Positions 35,917 through 43,837 of a DNA stretch of 43,837 nt are shown piece by piece. This stretch comes from Streptomyces aureus (lineage in GTDB: Bacteria > Actinomycetota > Actinomycetes > Streptomycetales > Streptomycetaceae), in assembly GCF_001418135.1 (NCBI RefSeq), contig NZ_LIPQ01000061.1:1-43837 (forward strand). The letters are read 5' to 3'. A model generated the notes under the pieces. That model did no database searches and had not been told where the DNA came from. It was given only the letters and a program-made list of their open reading frames with translations. Made by a program: the position numbers and the translations under genes. Within the stretch, counting starts at the first letter, position 1. Each line of letters starts with the position of its first letter.

Positions 35917-35988
35917 CAGTGACGGTGACGTTACTGAACGCAGCGCTCCGGGGGAGGGGTTCTGGCATTTTCCATCGGAACATGCCAG
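35917..35988. promoter_or_regulatory. Dyads upstream of the roadblock run
   Basis: CAGTGACG and CGTTACTG (35917-35936) form an imperfect dyad 38 bp before the first roadblock gene. CTGGCAT (35962-35968) and ATGCCAG (35982-35988) form a second dyad with a 13-nt spacer. Either may be an operator for this otherwise unregulated-looking run. Confidence 0.35.
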
Positions 35989-36031
35989 TACCCGACCGCA
36001 ATAGGCCCGGGATTGTGTGTCAGGTCGACTG

Positions 36032-36517
36032 TCAGGTCCTGGATTCCACCGCGTTCGCGATCTCGGACAGGTCCTTCGTGAGCGCCTTGGCGACCGCCTT
36101 CGCGCCGAAGCGGGCGATCAGCCGCCCCAGGAATCCCTGTCGGCGGCCGCGGGAGGGCCGGGCGGAGAACGTCATCCGCAGGGTGGTCGCCCCCGCCCCG
36201 TCGGGCGTGAGGGTGATCTCGGAGACGTAGTGCATGCCGTGCGAATCGGCGACCGTGACGTACCGGTCGGGCGGCTCGCACTCCGTCACCAGCATCTCCT
36301 CGGTGGCTTCCTTGCCCAGCATCCGCCGGGTCTCGCGCCAGCGGGTGCCCACGGCGAAGCCGCCTTCGGTGAGCACCTCGACCCGCTCGACGCCCGAGAG
36401 GACGCGGGGCATGTCCGGCAGGTCGGTGATCGACTCCCAGACCCGCCCGGGGGAGGCGTCCACCCGCCGCTCGACGACGACGGTCGTGGTGTTCGAGCCG
36501 GTTCCCGTTCCAGTCAT
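36032..36517 (-). CDS. SRPBCC-family (START-like) protein
   Basis: 161 residues. The helix-grip fold is seen in VVVERRVDASPGRVWESITDLPDMPRVL, then VEVLTEGGFAVGTRWRETRR, and the tail LARFGAKAVAKALTKDLSEIANAVE. Such proteins bind lipids or polyketide-like ligands, or assist ring closure. Substrate unknown. ATG 36517 is preferred to GTG 36541 as it starts just before the domain, though neither has a strong Shine-Dalgarno. It follows the PLP decarboxylase gene 32 nt downstream of its stop and may be co-transcribed. Confidence 0.85.
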   Translation of the reverse strand: MTGTGTGSNTTTVVVERRVDASPGRVWESITDLPDMPRVLSGVERVEVLTEGGFAVGTRWRETRRMLGKEATEEMLVTECEPPDRYVTVADSHGMHYVSEITLTPDGAGATTLRMTFSARPSRGRRQGFLGRLIARFGAKAVAKALTKDLSEIANAVESRT

Positions 36518-36549
36518 GGCTTCATCGAAACCGCGACGCACGGCCCGCG

Positions 36550-37896
36550 CTACCCGACGAGGGCGTCCGCGTGCGCCCCGCCCGACTCGGCGACGATCTC
36601 CGCGAGCGTCTGGGGCTTTCGTACGGTCGTGAAGGTGACCACCCCGTCGCCGCCCTCGCCCCCGTCCCCGTCGCCGTTCTCCGTCACCGTGAAGCCGTGG
36701 ACGCCCGGCCGGGGCAGGCTGTTGTACGCGTAGTGGTGGGCGAAGCAGTAGGCGCCGGTGTCCGGGACGGCCACCACGTCACCGGGGTGCAGCAGCGGCA
36801 GCGACCGGCCGGCGGCGAGCAGGTCCCCGGTGAAGCAGGCGGGGCCCGCCACGTCCTGGACGGTGACCTCCCCGGTGCGGGGGCGGCCCTCGGAGTCGTA
36901 GGCGAGGACGCGCAGCGGCCAGGCGTCCGGGGCGTAGACCGTCCGGGTGGCCAGCTGTACGCCCGCGTGGGTGACGGCGATGGGGCGGCCGCCGGAGGTC
37001 TTCGTGTACTCCACCCGGGTGAGGACCGTGCCGTGCTTGGCGAGCAGCGAGCGCCCGAACTCGGTGACCAGGCCGTAGCGGCCGTCGAAGAGCCCGGGGA
37101 CGGTGTCGGCGAGCAGCCGGGCGTACTCCGCGTACGTCGGCGTCTCCTCGTCGGAGTGGAAGTTGACCGGCAGGCCGCCACCGATGTCCAGGGTGTCGAT
37201 CTGCTGCCGGCCGACCGTGCGGTTGATCTCCTCGGCGAGCGCGTACGCCTCCCCGACGCCTTCGGCCATCAGGGCGAGCGGGACGCCCTGGGAGCCGGTG
37301 TGGGTGTGCAGCCGGGTCAGCCAGGGCCGCTCCAGGTACGCCTGGACGACGGCCTTGCGGGCGCCTTCGTCGCGGAGTGCCACGCCGAACTTGGAGGTGG
37401 CGGTCGCGGTCGAGAGCGCGCCGATGGAACCGGCTCCGACCTGCGGGTTCACCCGGATCCCGAGGGGTGAGGCGGTGGGCGCGGAGGCGACGAGCGCGTC
37501 GATCCTGGCCAGTTCCTGGAGGTTGTCGGCGTTGACGGCGATGCCGAGCGCGAGGGCCTGGCGCAGCTCGGCGGGGGTCTTGGCGGGGGAGTCGAGCACC
37601 GTGTCGGTGGGTGGGACTCCGGCGGCGCGCGCGAGCGCCAGCTCGCCGGGGCTCGCGACCTCGACGCCGAGTCCGGCCTCGCGCAGGAGGCGGAGCACGG
37701 GGACGAGCGGCGCGGCCTTGACCGCGAAGGCGTGCAGCACGGGCGCGTCGGTGACGGCGGCGAACGCGCTGGTCAGGGCGGCTGCGGAGGCGCGGATGCC
37801 GGCGGTGTCGAGGAGGGCGACGACCGGTTCGGCGGGGGAGAGGAGTCCCTGGTCGACGGAGGCTCGGACGGCGAGATCGCGGCGGGAGGAGGCCAT
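36550..37896 (-). CDS. Fold-III PLP-dependent decarboxylase (LysA/ornithine decarboxylase-like)
   Basis: 448 residues. The barrel holds the PLP Lys60 in HAFAVKAAP, HTHTGSQG at about 198-204, and the phosphate-binding glycines of DIGGGLPV near 238-244. The second domain gives the catalytic Cys354 in ACFTGD and Tyr in DTGAYCFAHH. It decarboxylates a basic amino acid or meso-diaminopimelate; as Streptomyces normally has lysA elsewhere, a secondary role is likely, which is inference. ATG 37896 begins the protein. It is divergent from hutU. Confidence 0.85.
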   Translation of the reverse strand: MASSRRDLAVRASVDQGLLSPAEPVVALLDTAGIRASAAALTSAFAAVTDAPVLHAFAVKAAPLVPVLRLLREAGLGVEVASPGELALARAAGVPPTDTVLDSPAKTPAELRQALALGIAVNADNLQELARIDALVASAPTASPLGIRVNPQVGAGSIGALSTATATSKFGVALRDEGARKAVVQAYLERPWLTRLHTHTGSQGVPLALMAEGVGEAYALAEEINRTVGRQQIDTLDIGGGLPVNFHSDEETPTYAEYARLLADTVPGLFDGRYGLVTEFGRSLLAKHGTVLTRVEYTKTSGGRPIAVTHAGVQLATRTVYAPDAWPLRVLAYDSEGRPRTGEVTVQDVAGPACFTGDLLAAGRSLPLLHPGDVVAVPDTGAYCFAHHYAYNSLPRPGVHGFTVTENGDGDGGEGGDGVVTFTTVRKPQTLAEIVAESGGAHADALVG

Positions 37897-37935
37897 GTGT
37901 CCATCCCATCACCGGGACGTGCGGCCCCGCAGCTG

Positions 37936-37964
37936 TTGACTACAACTATTCAAGCCGCCAGGAT
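37936..37964 (+). promoter_or_regulatory. hutU promoter
   Basis: TTGACT (37936-37941) and CAGGAT (37959-37964) are 17 bp apart, fitting a vegetative sigma factor. TTGACT is part of an imperfect dyad TTGACTACAACTATTCAA (37936-37953), so a repressor could bind over the -35 region. AGGAGG stands 7 nt before the hutU ATG. Confidence 0.5.
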
Positions 37965-37999
37965 GTGAATATCTGAACGACATTCGAGGAGGCACCGCC

Positions 38000-39664
38000 A
38001 TGTCAGGACCCCGCCCCGTACGGGCCCCGCGCGGTACGGAACTGAGCGCCCTGGGATGGCAGCAGGAGGCCGCCCTCCGGATGCTCCAGAACAACCTCGA
38101 CCCCGAGGTCGCCGAGCACCCCGACAAGCTCGTCGTCTACGGCGGCACCGGCAAGGCCGCCCGCGACTGGCGCTCCTTCGACGCCATGGTCCGCACCCTC
38201 CGGACGCTGAAGCAGGACGAGACGATGCTCGTCCAGTCCGGCCGCCCCGTCGGCGTCATGCAGACCCACGAGTGGGCCCCCCGCGTCCTCATCGCCAACT
38301 CCAACCTGGTCGGCGACTGGGCCAACTGGGAGGAGTTCCGGCGCCTGGAGCAGCTCGGCCTCACCATGTACGGCCAGATGACCGCCGGGTCCTGGATCTA
38401 CATCGGCACCCAGGGCATCCTCCAGGGCACGTACGAGACCTTCGCCGCCGTCGCGGCCAAGAAGTTCAACGGCACCCTGGCCGGCACGATCACCCTCACC
38501 GCCGGCCTCGGCGGCATGGGCGGCGCCCAGCCCCTCGCCGTGACGATGAACGACGGCGTCGCGATCTGCGTCGACGTCGACCCGCGCGCCATCGAGCGCC
38601 GCATCGAGCACCGCTACCTGGACGTGAGGGCCGACAACCTCGCCCACGCCCTCCAGCTGGCCACCGAGGCCCGCGACGCCCGCCGCCCGCTCTCCATCGG
38701 CCTCCTCGGCAACGCCGCCGAGCTGCTCCCGCAGATGCTCGCCGAAGGCGCCCCGATCGACATCGTGACGGACCAGACCTCCGCCCACGACCCGCTGTCC
38801 TACCTGCCGGTCGGCGTGGCCTTCGACGACATGGCCGACGCCGCCGCGAAGGACCCGGCCGGGTTCACGGTGCGGGCCCGCGAGTCGATGGCCAAGCACG
38901 TCGAGGCCATGGTCGGCTTCATGGACGCCGGCGCCGAGGTCTTCGACTACGGCAACTCGATCCGCGGCGAGGCCCAGCTGGCCGGCTACGACCGCGCGTT
39001 CGCCTTCCCCGGCTTCGTCCCGGCCTACATCCGCCCGCTGTTCTGCGAGGGCAAGGGCCCGTTCCGCTGGGCGGCCCTGTCCGGCGAGGCCTCGGACATC
39101 CACAAGACGGACAAGGCGATCCTCGACCTCTTCCCGGAGAACGAGTCCCTGCACCGCTGGATCAAGATGGCCGGCGAGCGCGTCCACTTCCAGGGCCTGC
39201 CCGCCCGCATCTGCTGGCTCGGCCAGGGCGAGCGCGACAAGGCCGGCGACATGTTCAACGACATGGTCGGCAACGGCACCCTCGCCGCGCCCCTCGCGAT
39301 CGGCCGCGACCACCTCGACTGCGGCTCGGTGGCCTCCCCGTACCGCGAGACCGAGGCCATGCTCGACGGCTCCGACGCCATCGCCGACTGGCCGCTCCTC
39401 AACGCCATGGTGAACGTCGCCTCCGGCGCGTCCTGGGTCTCCATCCACCACGGCGGCGGCGTCGGCATGGGCCGCTCCATCCACGCCGGCCAGGTCTCGG
39501 TGGCCGACGGCACGAAGCTCGCGGGCGAGAAGATCCGCCGCGTCCTGACGAACGACCCCGGCATGGGCGTCATCCGTCACGTCGACGCGGGCTACGACAT
39601 CGCGGAGCGGGTCGCCGACGAGCGCGGCGTCCGCGTCCCGATGCGCGAGGGCGACGACGCGTGA
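38000..39664 (+). CDS. hutU: Urocanate hydratase
   Basis: 554 residues, full length. It converts urocanate to imidazolone propionate, second step of histidine breakdown, with tightly bound NAD+ as electrophile. Strong markers are [38 protein letters not shown], the NAD loop [12 protein letters not shown], and [19 protein letters not shown] with the active-site cysteine. ATG 38000 follows GAGGAGG. It is the first gene of hutU-M20-hutF-hutI; the next gene overlaps its stop by 4 nt. HutH, the first enzyme, is not in the window. Confidence 0.98.
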   Translation: MSGPRPVRAPRGTELSALGWQQEAALRMLQNNLDPEVAEHPDKLVVYGGTGKAARDWRSFDAMVRTLRTLKQDETMLVQSGRPVGVMQTHEWAPRVLIANSNLVGDWANWEEFRRLEQLGLTMYGQMTAGSWIYIGTQGILQGTYETFAAVAAKKFNGTLAGTITLTAGLGGMGGAQPLAVTMNDGVAICVDVDPRAIERRIEHRYLDVRADNLAHALQLATEARDARRPLSIGLLGNAAELLPQMLAEGAPIDIVTDQTSAHDPLSYLPVGVAFDDMADAAAKDPAGFTVRARESMAKHVEAMVGFMDAGAEVFDYGNSIRGEAQLAGYDRAFAFPGFVPAYIRPLFCEGKGPFRWAALSGEASDIHKTDKAILDLFPENESLHRWIKMAGERVHFQGLPARICWLGQGERDKAGDMFNDMVGNGTLAAPLAIGRDHLDCGSVASPYRETEAMLDGSDAIADWPLLNAMVNVASGASWVSIHHGGGVGMGRSIHAGQVSVADGTKLAGEKIRRVLTNDPGMGVIRHVDAGYDIAERVADERGVRVPMREGDDA

Positions 39665-40878
39665 GCGCGAGCTTCGACGCCATGTGGCGGTCGCTGCGGC
39701 CCATCGGCCGCAGCGCCGCCTCCGGTGGCTACCGGCGCTACGCCTGGACCGGGGCCGACGCCGACTGCCGCCTCTGGTTCCGCATGCAGGCCGAGGCCCG
39801 CCGCATGGACGTCGAGACCGACCGCAACGGCAACCAGTGGGCCTGGCTCGGCGACCCGACGGCAGGGGACGCCGTCGTCACCGGCTCCCACCTGGACTCC
39901 GTCCCGGACGGCGGCGCCTTCGACGGCCCCCTGGGGGTCGTCTCCGCCTTCGCCGCCCTCGACGAACTCCGGTCGCGCGGAGTCTCGTTCAAGCGCCCGC
40001 TCGCCATCACCAACTTCGGCGACGAGGAGGGTGCCCGCTTCGGCCTCGCCTGCGTCGGCTCCCGGCTCACCGCCGGCAGGCTGACGAAGGAGCAGGCGTA
40101 CGAGCTCCGCGACGCCTCCGGCATCAGCCTCCCGCAGGCCATGGAGGCGGCCGGGTACGACCCCTCGGCCATCGGCCCCGACCCGGAACGGCTCGCCCGT
40201 ATCGGCGCGTTCGTCGAACTCCACGTCGAGCAGGGCCGCGCCCTCGACCTGTCCGGGGACTCCGTCGGCATCGCCTCCTCCATCTGGCCGCACGGCCGCT
40301 GGCGGTACGACTTCGCGGGCGAGGCCAACCACGCGGGCACCACCCGCCTGGTCGACCGCCGCGACCCGATGCTCACCTACGCGGAGACGGTCCTCGCCGC
40401 CCGCCGCGAGGCGGAGCTCGCGGGCGCCGTCGCCACCTTCGGCAAGATCGCCGTCGAGCCGAACGGCGTCAACGCCATCCCGTCCCTGGTCCGCGGCTGG
40501 CTCGACGCCCGCGCCGCCGACCAGGACTCGCTCGACACGGTCGTGGCGGGCGTCGAGACGGCGGCCCGCGACTACGCCCGGCGGCACGGCATCGACCTCA
40601 CGGTCGTCCGGGAGTCCTTCACCCCGGTCGTGGACTTCTCGCACGCCCTGCGCGACGAGCTGTCCCGGATCCTGGGTCACTCCGGAAAGGTGCCGGTCCT
40701 CGGCACCGGTGCCGGACACGACGCCGGAATCCTCTCCGAATCGATTCCGACCGCCATGCTGTTCGTACGGAACCCCACCGGCGTCTCGCACTCCCCGGCC
40801 GAGTTCGCGGCCGAGGACGACTGCGTGGCCGGGGTCCTCGCACTCGCCGACGTACTGGAGGAGCTGGCGTGCCGCTGA
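39661..40878 (+). CDS. M20-family amidohydrolase (allantoate/N-carbamoyl-amino-acid type), candidate N-formylglutamate hydrolase
   Basis: 405 residues of the Zn-dependent M20 allantoate amidohydrolase / N-carbamoyl-L-amino-acid hydrolase group. Metal ligands lie in [15 protein letters not shown] (His77, Asp88), [11 protein letters not shown] (Glu122/123), VELHVEQG and the late [14 protein letters not shown] is the dimer-contact site. GTG 39661 overlaps the hutU stop (GTGA) and it overlaps hutF by 10 nt, so it belongs to the hut operon. No HutG is present here. I infer it hydrolyses N-formylglutamate to glutamate and formate in place of HutG. Confidence 0.88.
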   Translation: MSASFDAMWRSLRPIGRSAASGGYRRYAWTGADADCRLWFRMQAEARRMDVETDRNGNQWAWLGDPTAGDAVVTGSHLDSVPDGGAFDGPLGVVSAFAALDELRSRGVSFKRPLAITNFGDEEGARFGLACVGSRLTAGRLTKEQAYELRDASGISLPQAMEAAGYDPSAIGPDPERLARIGAFVELHVEQGRALDLSGDSVGIASSIWPHGRWRYDFAGEANHAGTTRLVDRRDPMLTYAETVLAARREAELAGAVATFGKIAVEPNGVNAIPSLVRGWLDARAADQDSLDTVVAGVETAARDYARRHGIDLTVVRESFTPVVDFSHALRDELSRILGHSGKVPVLGTGAGHDAGILSESIPTAMLFVRNPTGVSHSPAEFAAEDDCVAGVLALADVLEELACR

Positions 40879-42209
40879 CGACGTACTGGCTGGAGCACGC
40901 CTGGCTCGACACGAACGTCGAGCCGGGCGTGGCCCTGGACGTGGACTCCGACGGCCGGATCGCGGCCGTCCGCACAGGGGTGGACGCCCCGCCCCCGGGC
41001 GCCGTCACCCTCCGCGGCCTCACGCTCCCCGGCCTCGCCAACGCCCACTCGCACGCCTTCCACCGTGCCCTGCGCGGCACGGTCCAGGTCGGTTCCGGCA
41101 CGTTCTGGACCTGGCGCGAGGTCATGTACAACGTGGCCCAACGCCTCACCCCCGACAGCTACTTCGCCCTCGCCCGCGCCGTGTACGCGGAGATGGCGCT
41201 GGCGGGCATCACGGCCGTCGGCGAGTTCCACTACCTCCACCACGCGCCCGGCGGCACCCCGTACGCCGACCCCAACGCCATGGGCGAGGCACTGATCGCC
41301 GCCGCCGGCGAGGCGGGCATCCGCATCACCCTCCTCGACACGGCGTACCTCTCCGCCGGCTTCGGCGCGGCACCCGACCCGCACCAGCTCCGCTTCTCCG
41401 ACGGCACGGCCGAGGCCTGGGCCGAGCGGGTGAGCGGCCTGAAGGAGCGCGACGGCGTACGGATCGGGGCGGCGATCCACTCGGTACGCGCGGTCCCGGC
41501 GGACCAGCTGTCGACGGTGGCCCGCTGGGCCCAGGAACGGCAGGCCCCCCTCCACGTCCACCTCTCGGAACAGACCGCGGAGAACGACGCCTGTCTGGCG
41601 GCCCACGGCCGGACGCCCACCCAGCTCCTTGCCGACCACGGAGTGCTCGGCGCCCGGACGACGGGCGTCCACAACACCCACATGACGGACGCCGACATCG
41701 CCCTGATCGGCTCGACGTCCACCGGCACGTGCATGTGCCCCACGACGGAACGGGACCTGGCCGACGGCATCGGCCCGGCCGTCGCCCTCCAGCGGGCCGG
41801 CTCCCCGCTCTCCCTGGGCAGCGACAGCCACGCGGTGGTCGACCTCCTGGAGGAGGCGCGCGCGATGGAACTGAACGAACGCCTCCGCACCCGCACCCGG
41901 GGCCACTGGACGGCGGCGGCGCTGCTCCGCGCGGCCACGGCGGACGGCCACGCGGCCCTCGGCCTGCCGGACGCGGGCACCCTGGAGGCCGGCGCCCTCG
42001 CCGACTTCACGACGATCGCGCTGGACTCGGTCAGGACAGCGGGACCGGTACCGCGTCTGGGAGCCGAGACGGCGGTATTCGCAGCGTCCGCAGCGGACGT
42101 CCGGCACACGGTCGTGGGCGGGCGTCACGTCGTCCGGGACGGGGTCCACCAGACCGTGCCGGACGTGCCCCGTGCCCTCGCGGACTCGATCGCCGCACTG
42201 CGCGGCTGA
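40869..42209 (+). CDS. hutF: Formimidoylglutamate deiminase
   Basis: 446 residues of the amidohydrolase superfamily. It converts N-formimino-glutamate to N-formylglutamate and ammonia. The metal sites are [21 protein letters not shown] with the conserved Glu, VHNTHM and the catalytic Asp in [15 protein letters not shown] and [12 protein letters not shown] are typical of HutF. GTG 40869 lies inside the end of the M20 gene with GGAGGAG 6 nt upstream. The pathway product is N-formylglutamate, which needs one more hydrolase. Confidence 0.93.
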   Translation: MPLTTYWLEHAWLDTNVEPGVALDVDSDGRIAAVRTGVDAPPPGAVTLRGLTLPGLANAHSHAFHRALRGTVQVGSGTFWTWREVMYNVAQRLTPDSYFALARAVYAEMALAGITAVGEFHYLHHAPGGTPYADPNAMGEALIAAAGEAGIRITLLDTAYLSAGFGAAPDPHQLRFSDGTAEAWAERVSGLKERDGVRIGAAIHSVRAVPADQLSTVARWAQERQAPLHVHLSEQTAENDACLAAHGRTPTQLLADHGVLGARTTGVHNTHMTDADIALIGSTSTGTCMCPTTERDLADGIGPAVALQRAGSPLSLGSDSHAVVDLLEEARAMELNERLRTRTRGHWTAAALLRAATADGHAALGLPDAGTLEAGALADFTTIALDSVRTAGPVPRLGAETAVFAASAADVRHTVVGGRHVVRDGVHQTVPDVPRALADSIAALRG

Positions 42210-42235
42210 AGCGCCTGAAGGAGACACCCCTCACC

Positions 42236-43483
42236 ATGAACACGGGCCCCGCGGCGACGAACAACCCGGTGGCGAGCTCCGCCCCCACGAGCGCGAACAG
42301 CGCCGTGGCGACGACCGCCACCGCCATCGTCAACATCGCCAGCCTCGTCACGAACGATCCCTCCCTCGGTGACAGCAGTGCCCTGGGCCTGATCCAGGAC
42401 GCGGCCGTCGTCATCGACGGCGACCGAGTCGTCTGGGTCGGTGAATCCAGCAAAGCACCGGCCACTGACAACCGGGTCGACGCCGGTGGACGGGCGGTGA
42501 TCCCCGGCTTCGTGGACTCCCACTCGCACCTCGTCTTCGCCGGCGACCGCACCGCCGAGTTCAACGCCCGCATGTCCGGCCGGCCCTACGAGGCCGGCGG
42601 CATCCGCACCACGGTCGCGGCGACCCGCGCGGCGACCGACGCCGAGCTCTCGGCGAACGTCGCCCGCCATCTCCGCGAGGCCCTCCGCCAGGGCACGACG
42701 ACCTTCGAGACCAAGTCCGGCTACGGCCTCACCGTCGAGGACGAGGCACGTGCGCTGCGCATCGCGGCCGAGCACACGGACGAGGTCACGTACCTCGGCG
42801 CGCACATCGTCTCCCCGGACTACGCCGACGACCCGGCCGCGTACGTGGCCCTGGTGACGGGCGAGATGCTGGACGCGTGTGCCCCGTACGCCCGTTGGGT
42901 GGACGTCTTCTGCGAGAAGGGCGCCTTCGACGGCGACCAGGCGCGCGCGATCCTGACCGCCGGCAAGGCGAAGGGCCTGCACCCACGGGTGCACGCGAAC
43001 CAGCTCACGTACGGCCCCGGTGTCCAGCTCGCGGTGGAGCTGGACGCGGCGAGCGCGGACCACTGCACGCACCTGACGGACGCCGACGTGGACGCGCTGG
43101 CGAACGGATCGACGGTCGCGACCCTCCTCCCGGGCGCGGAGTTCTCCACGCGCGCGCAGTGGCCGGACGCCCGCCGTCTCCTGGACGCGGGCGTGACGGT
43201 CGCCCTCTCCACGGACTGCAACCCGGGCTCGTCCTTCACCTCCTCGGTCCCCTTCTGCATCGCCCTCGCGGTACGGGACATGCGCATGACCCCGGACGAG
43301 GCGGTCTGGTCGGCCACGGCGGGCGGCGCGGCGGCCCTGCGCCGCACGGACGTCGGCCGGCTGACGCCCGGCACGCGCGCGGACCTCGTGTTCCTCGACG
43401 CCCCGTCCCACGTGCACCTGGCGTACCGCCCGGGCGTCCCGCTGGTCACGGAGGTCTGGCGGGCGGGCGTACGGGTGGTCTGA
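42236..43483 (+). CDS. hutI: Imidazolonepropionase
   Basis: 415 residues of the amidohydrolase superfamily. It opens imidazolone propionate to N-formimino-glutamate, third step of the pathway. Metal ligands are in [12 protein letters not shown], the GAHIVSPDY segment, HANQ and DHCTHL, and [11 protein letters not shown] holds the catalytic Asp. ATG 42236 follows AAGGAG, but by 12 nt. The first 30 residues are an Ala/Ser/Thr/Asn-rich stretch ([20 protein letters not shown]) not normally part of HutI, so a later start is possible. It is the last gene of the operon. Confidence 0.94.
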   Translation: MNTGPAATNNPVASSAPTSANSAVATTATAIVNIASLVTNDPSLGDSSALGLIQDAAVVIDGDRVVWVGESSKAPATDNRVDAGGRAVIPGFVDSHSHLVFAGDRTAEFNARMSGRPYEAGGIRTTVAATRAATDAELSANVARHLREALRQGTTTFETKSGYGLTVEDEARALRIAAEHTDEVTYLGAHIVSPDYADDPAAYVALVTGEMLDACAPYARWVDVFCEKGAFDGDQARAILTAGKAKGLHPRVHANQLTYGPGVQLAVELDAASADHCTHLTDADVDALANGSTVATLLPGAEFSTRAQWPDARRLLDAGVTVALSTDCNPGSSFTSSVPFCIALAVRDMRMTPDEAVWSATAGGAAALRRTDVGRLTPGTRADLVFLDAPSHVHLAYRPGVPLVTEVWRAGVRVV

Positions 43484-43502
43484 GCGCGAGGCGCCGGGCG
43501 GT

Positions 43503-43518
43503 TGAGTAGCCGTACTCA
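43503..43518. promoter_or_regulatory. Palindrome TGAGTA-GCCG-TACTCA
   Basis: Perfect 6-bp arms, 35 bp before the next ATG. TGAGTA/TACTCA dyads of this type recur in Streptomyces upstream regions, but I cannot name the binding protein. It lies between hutI and the lipoprotein gene. Confidence 0.5.
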
Positions 43519-43553
43519 TGTGGGGCACGGCCGCCCGCGCACAGACTGCGAGC

Positions 43554-43837
43554 ATGACTTCGAAGCGCGTAACCCCCTTGAAGAGCAGGCGAGTCGGCGG
43601 AGGCCTTGCGGCGGTGCTGTGCGCCGCCCTGGCCCTCACCGCCTGTGGCACCGAGGGGGCGAGGAACGGAGCGGCGGTGGGAGCGGCCACGGTCGCGCCC
43701 CCGACGTCGCCTGCGAAGCCCACCCCCACCCCCACCCCTACGCCGACGCCCACCGCGCCGAGGCCGGACCCCTTGGACGACCCCGGCCTCACGGCCGAGG
43801 ACCAGAAGGCCGGGCCCGCGTTCATGCGGCCCCCCGT
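43554..43837 (+). CDS. Lipoprotein, N-terminal part (cut by window edge)
   Basis: 94 codons are visible. A basic start (TSKRVTPLKSRR), hydrophobic core and lipobox LTAC give the lipid-modified Cys near residue 31. A Pro/Thr repeat (KPTPTPTPTPTPTAP) follows as a wall-spanning linker, then DPLDDPGLTAEDQKAGPAF. The functional domain lies beyond the edge, so no function can be given. ATG 43554 fits the signal peptide. Confidence 0.75.
   Translation, partial: MTSKRVTPLKSRRVGGGLAAVLCAALALTACGTEGARNGAAVGAATVAPPTSPAKPTPTPTPTPTPTAPRPDPLDDPGLTAEDQKAGPAFMRPP

Overview
The window is very GC-rich, its genes have a strong third-position G/C bias, and GTG and TTG starts are frequent. The gene set (two Rpf cell-wall hydrolases beside eno, a DivIC/DUF501/Ppx run, the rare-codon leucyl tRNA bldA, a hut cluster) points to a Streptomyces chromosome, most likely conserved core. 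I saw no insertion sequence, prophage, integrase or CRISPR array.

Layout. 1-4.7 kb: the start of a PucR-like regulator, an HSL-type esterase, a small flavin/F420-type oxidoreductase, a VOC protein divergent from a TetR regulator with twin operators, a DUF2625 protein and a GNAT acetyltransferase. 4.7-9.2 kb: a YfhO-like membrane protein, then a SurA-N lipoprotein and MazG. 9.2-11.8 kb: a globin-reductase fusion divergent from a cytochrome P450. 12-14.3 kb: two secreted Rpf/LysM proteins, the second behind a ydaO-type (c-di-AMP) riboswitch. 14.6-18 kb: eno, divIC, DUF501 and ppx. 18.5-21.4 kb: type II NADH dehydrogenase and a cyclopropane-fatty-acid-synthase-like methyltransferase. 21.5-24.9 kb: a MacB-like ABC pair.

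25.27 kb carries bldA, tRNA-Leu(UAA). I found no in-frame TTA codon in any CDS called here, so its targets lie elsewhere. 25.5-32.4 kb: a Bax-inhibitor-1 protein, three small or unknown proteins, a thiolase, an SGNH hydrolase and cystathionine beta-synthase. 32.9-37.9 kb: an RpiR regulator, a four-gene minus-strand run of three roadblock-type proteins and one PATAN/DUF4388-like protein, an SRPBCC protein and a fold-III PLP decarboxylase. 38.0-43.5 kb: a tightly packed histidine-utilisation operon hutU, M20 amidohydrolase, hutF, hutI. The window ends inside a lipoprotein gene.

How the genes fit together. The hut operon degrades urocanate to N-formylglutamate, and the M20 enzyme sits where HutG would be expected. 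The two Rpf proteins remodel peptidoglycan, and the riboswitch ties rpfA to c-di-AMP. The roadblock cluster resembles part of a Streptomyces conservon but has no kinase or GTPase next to it, which makes it the least explained group here. Many genes show a TANNNT hexamer 6-7 nt before the start codon, the signature of leaderless mRNAs.
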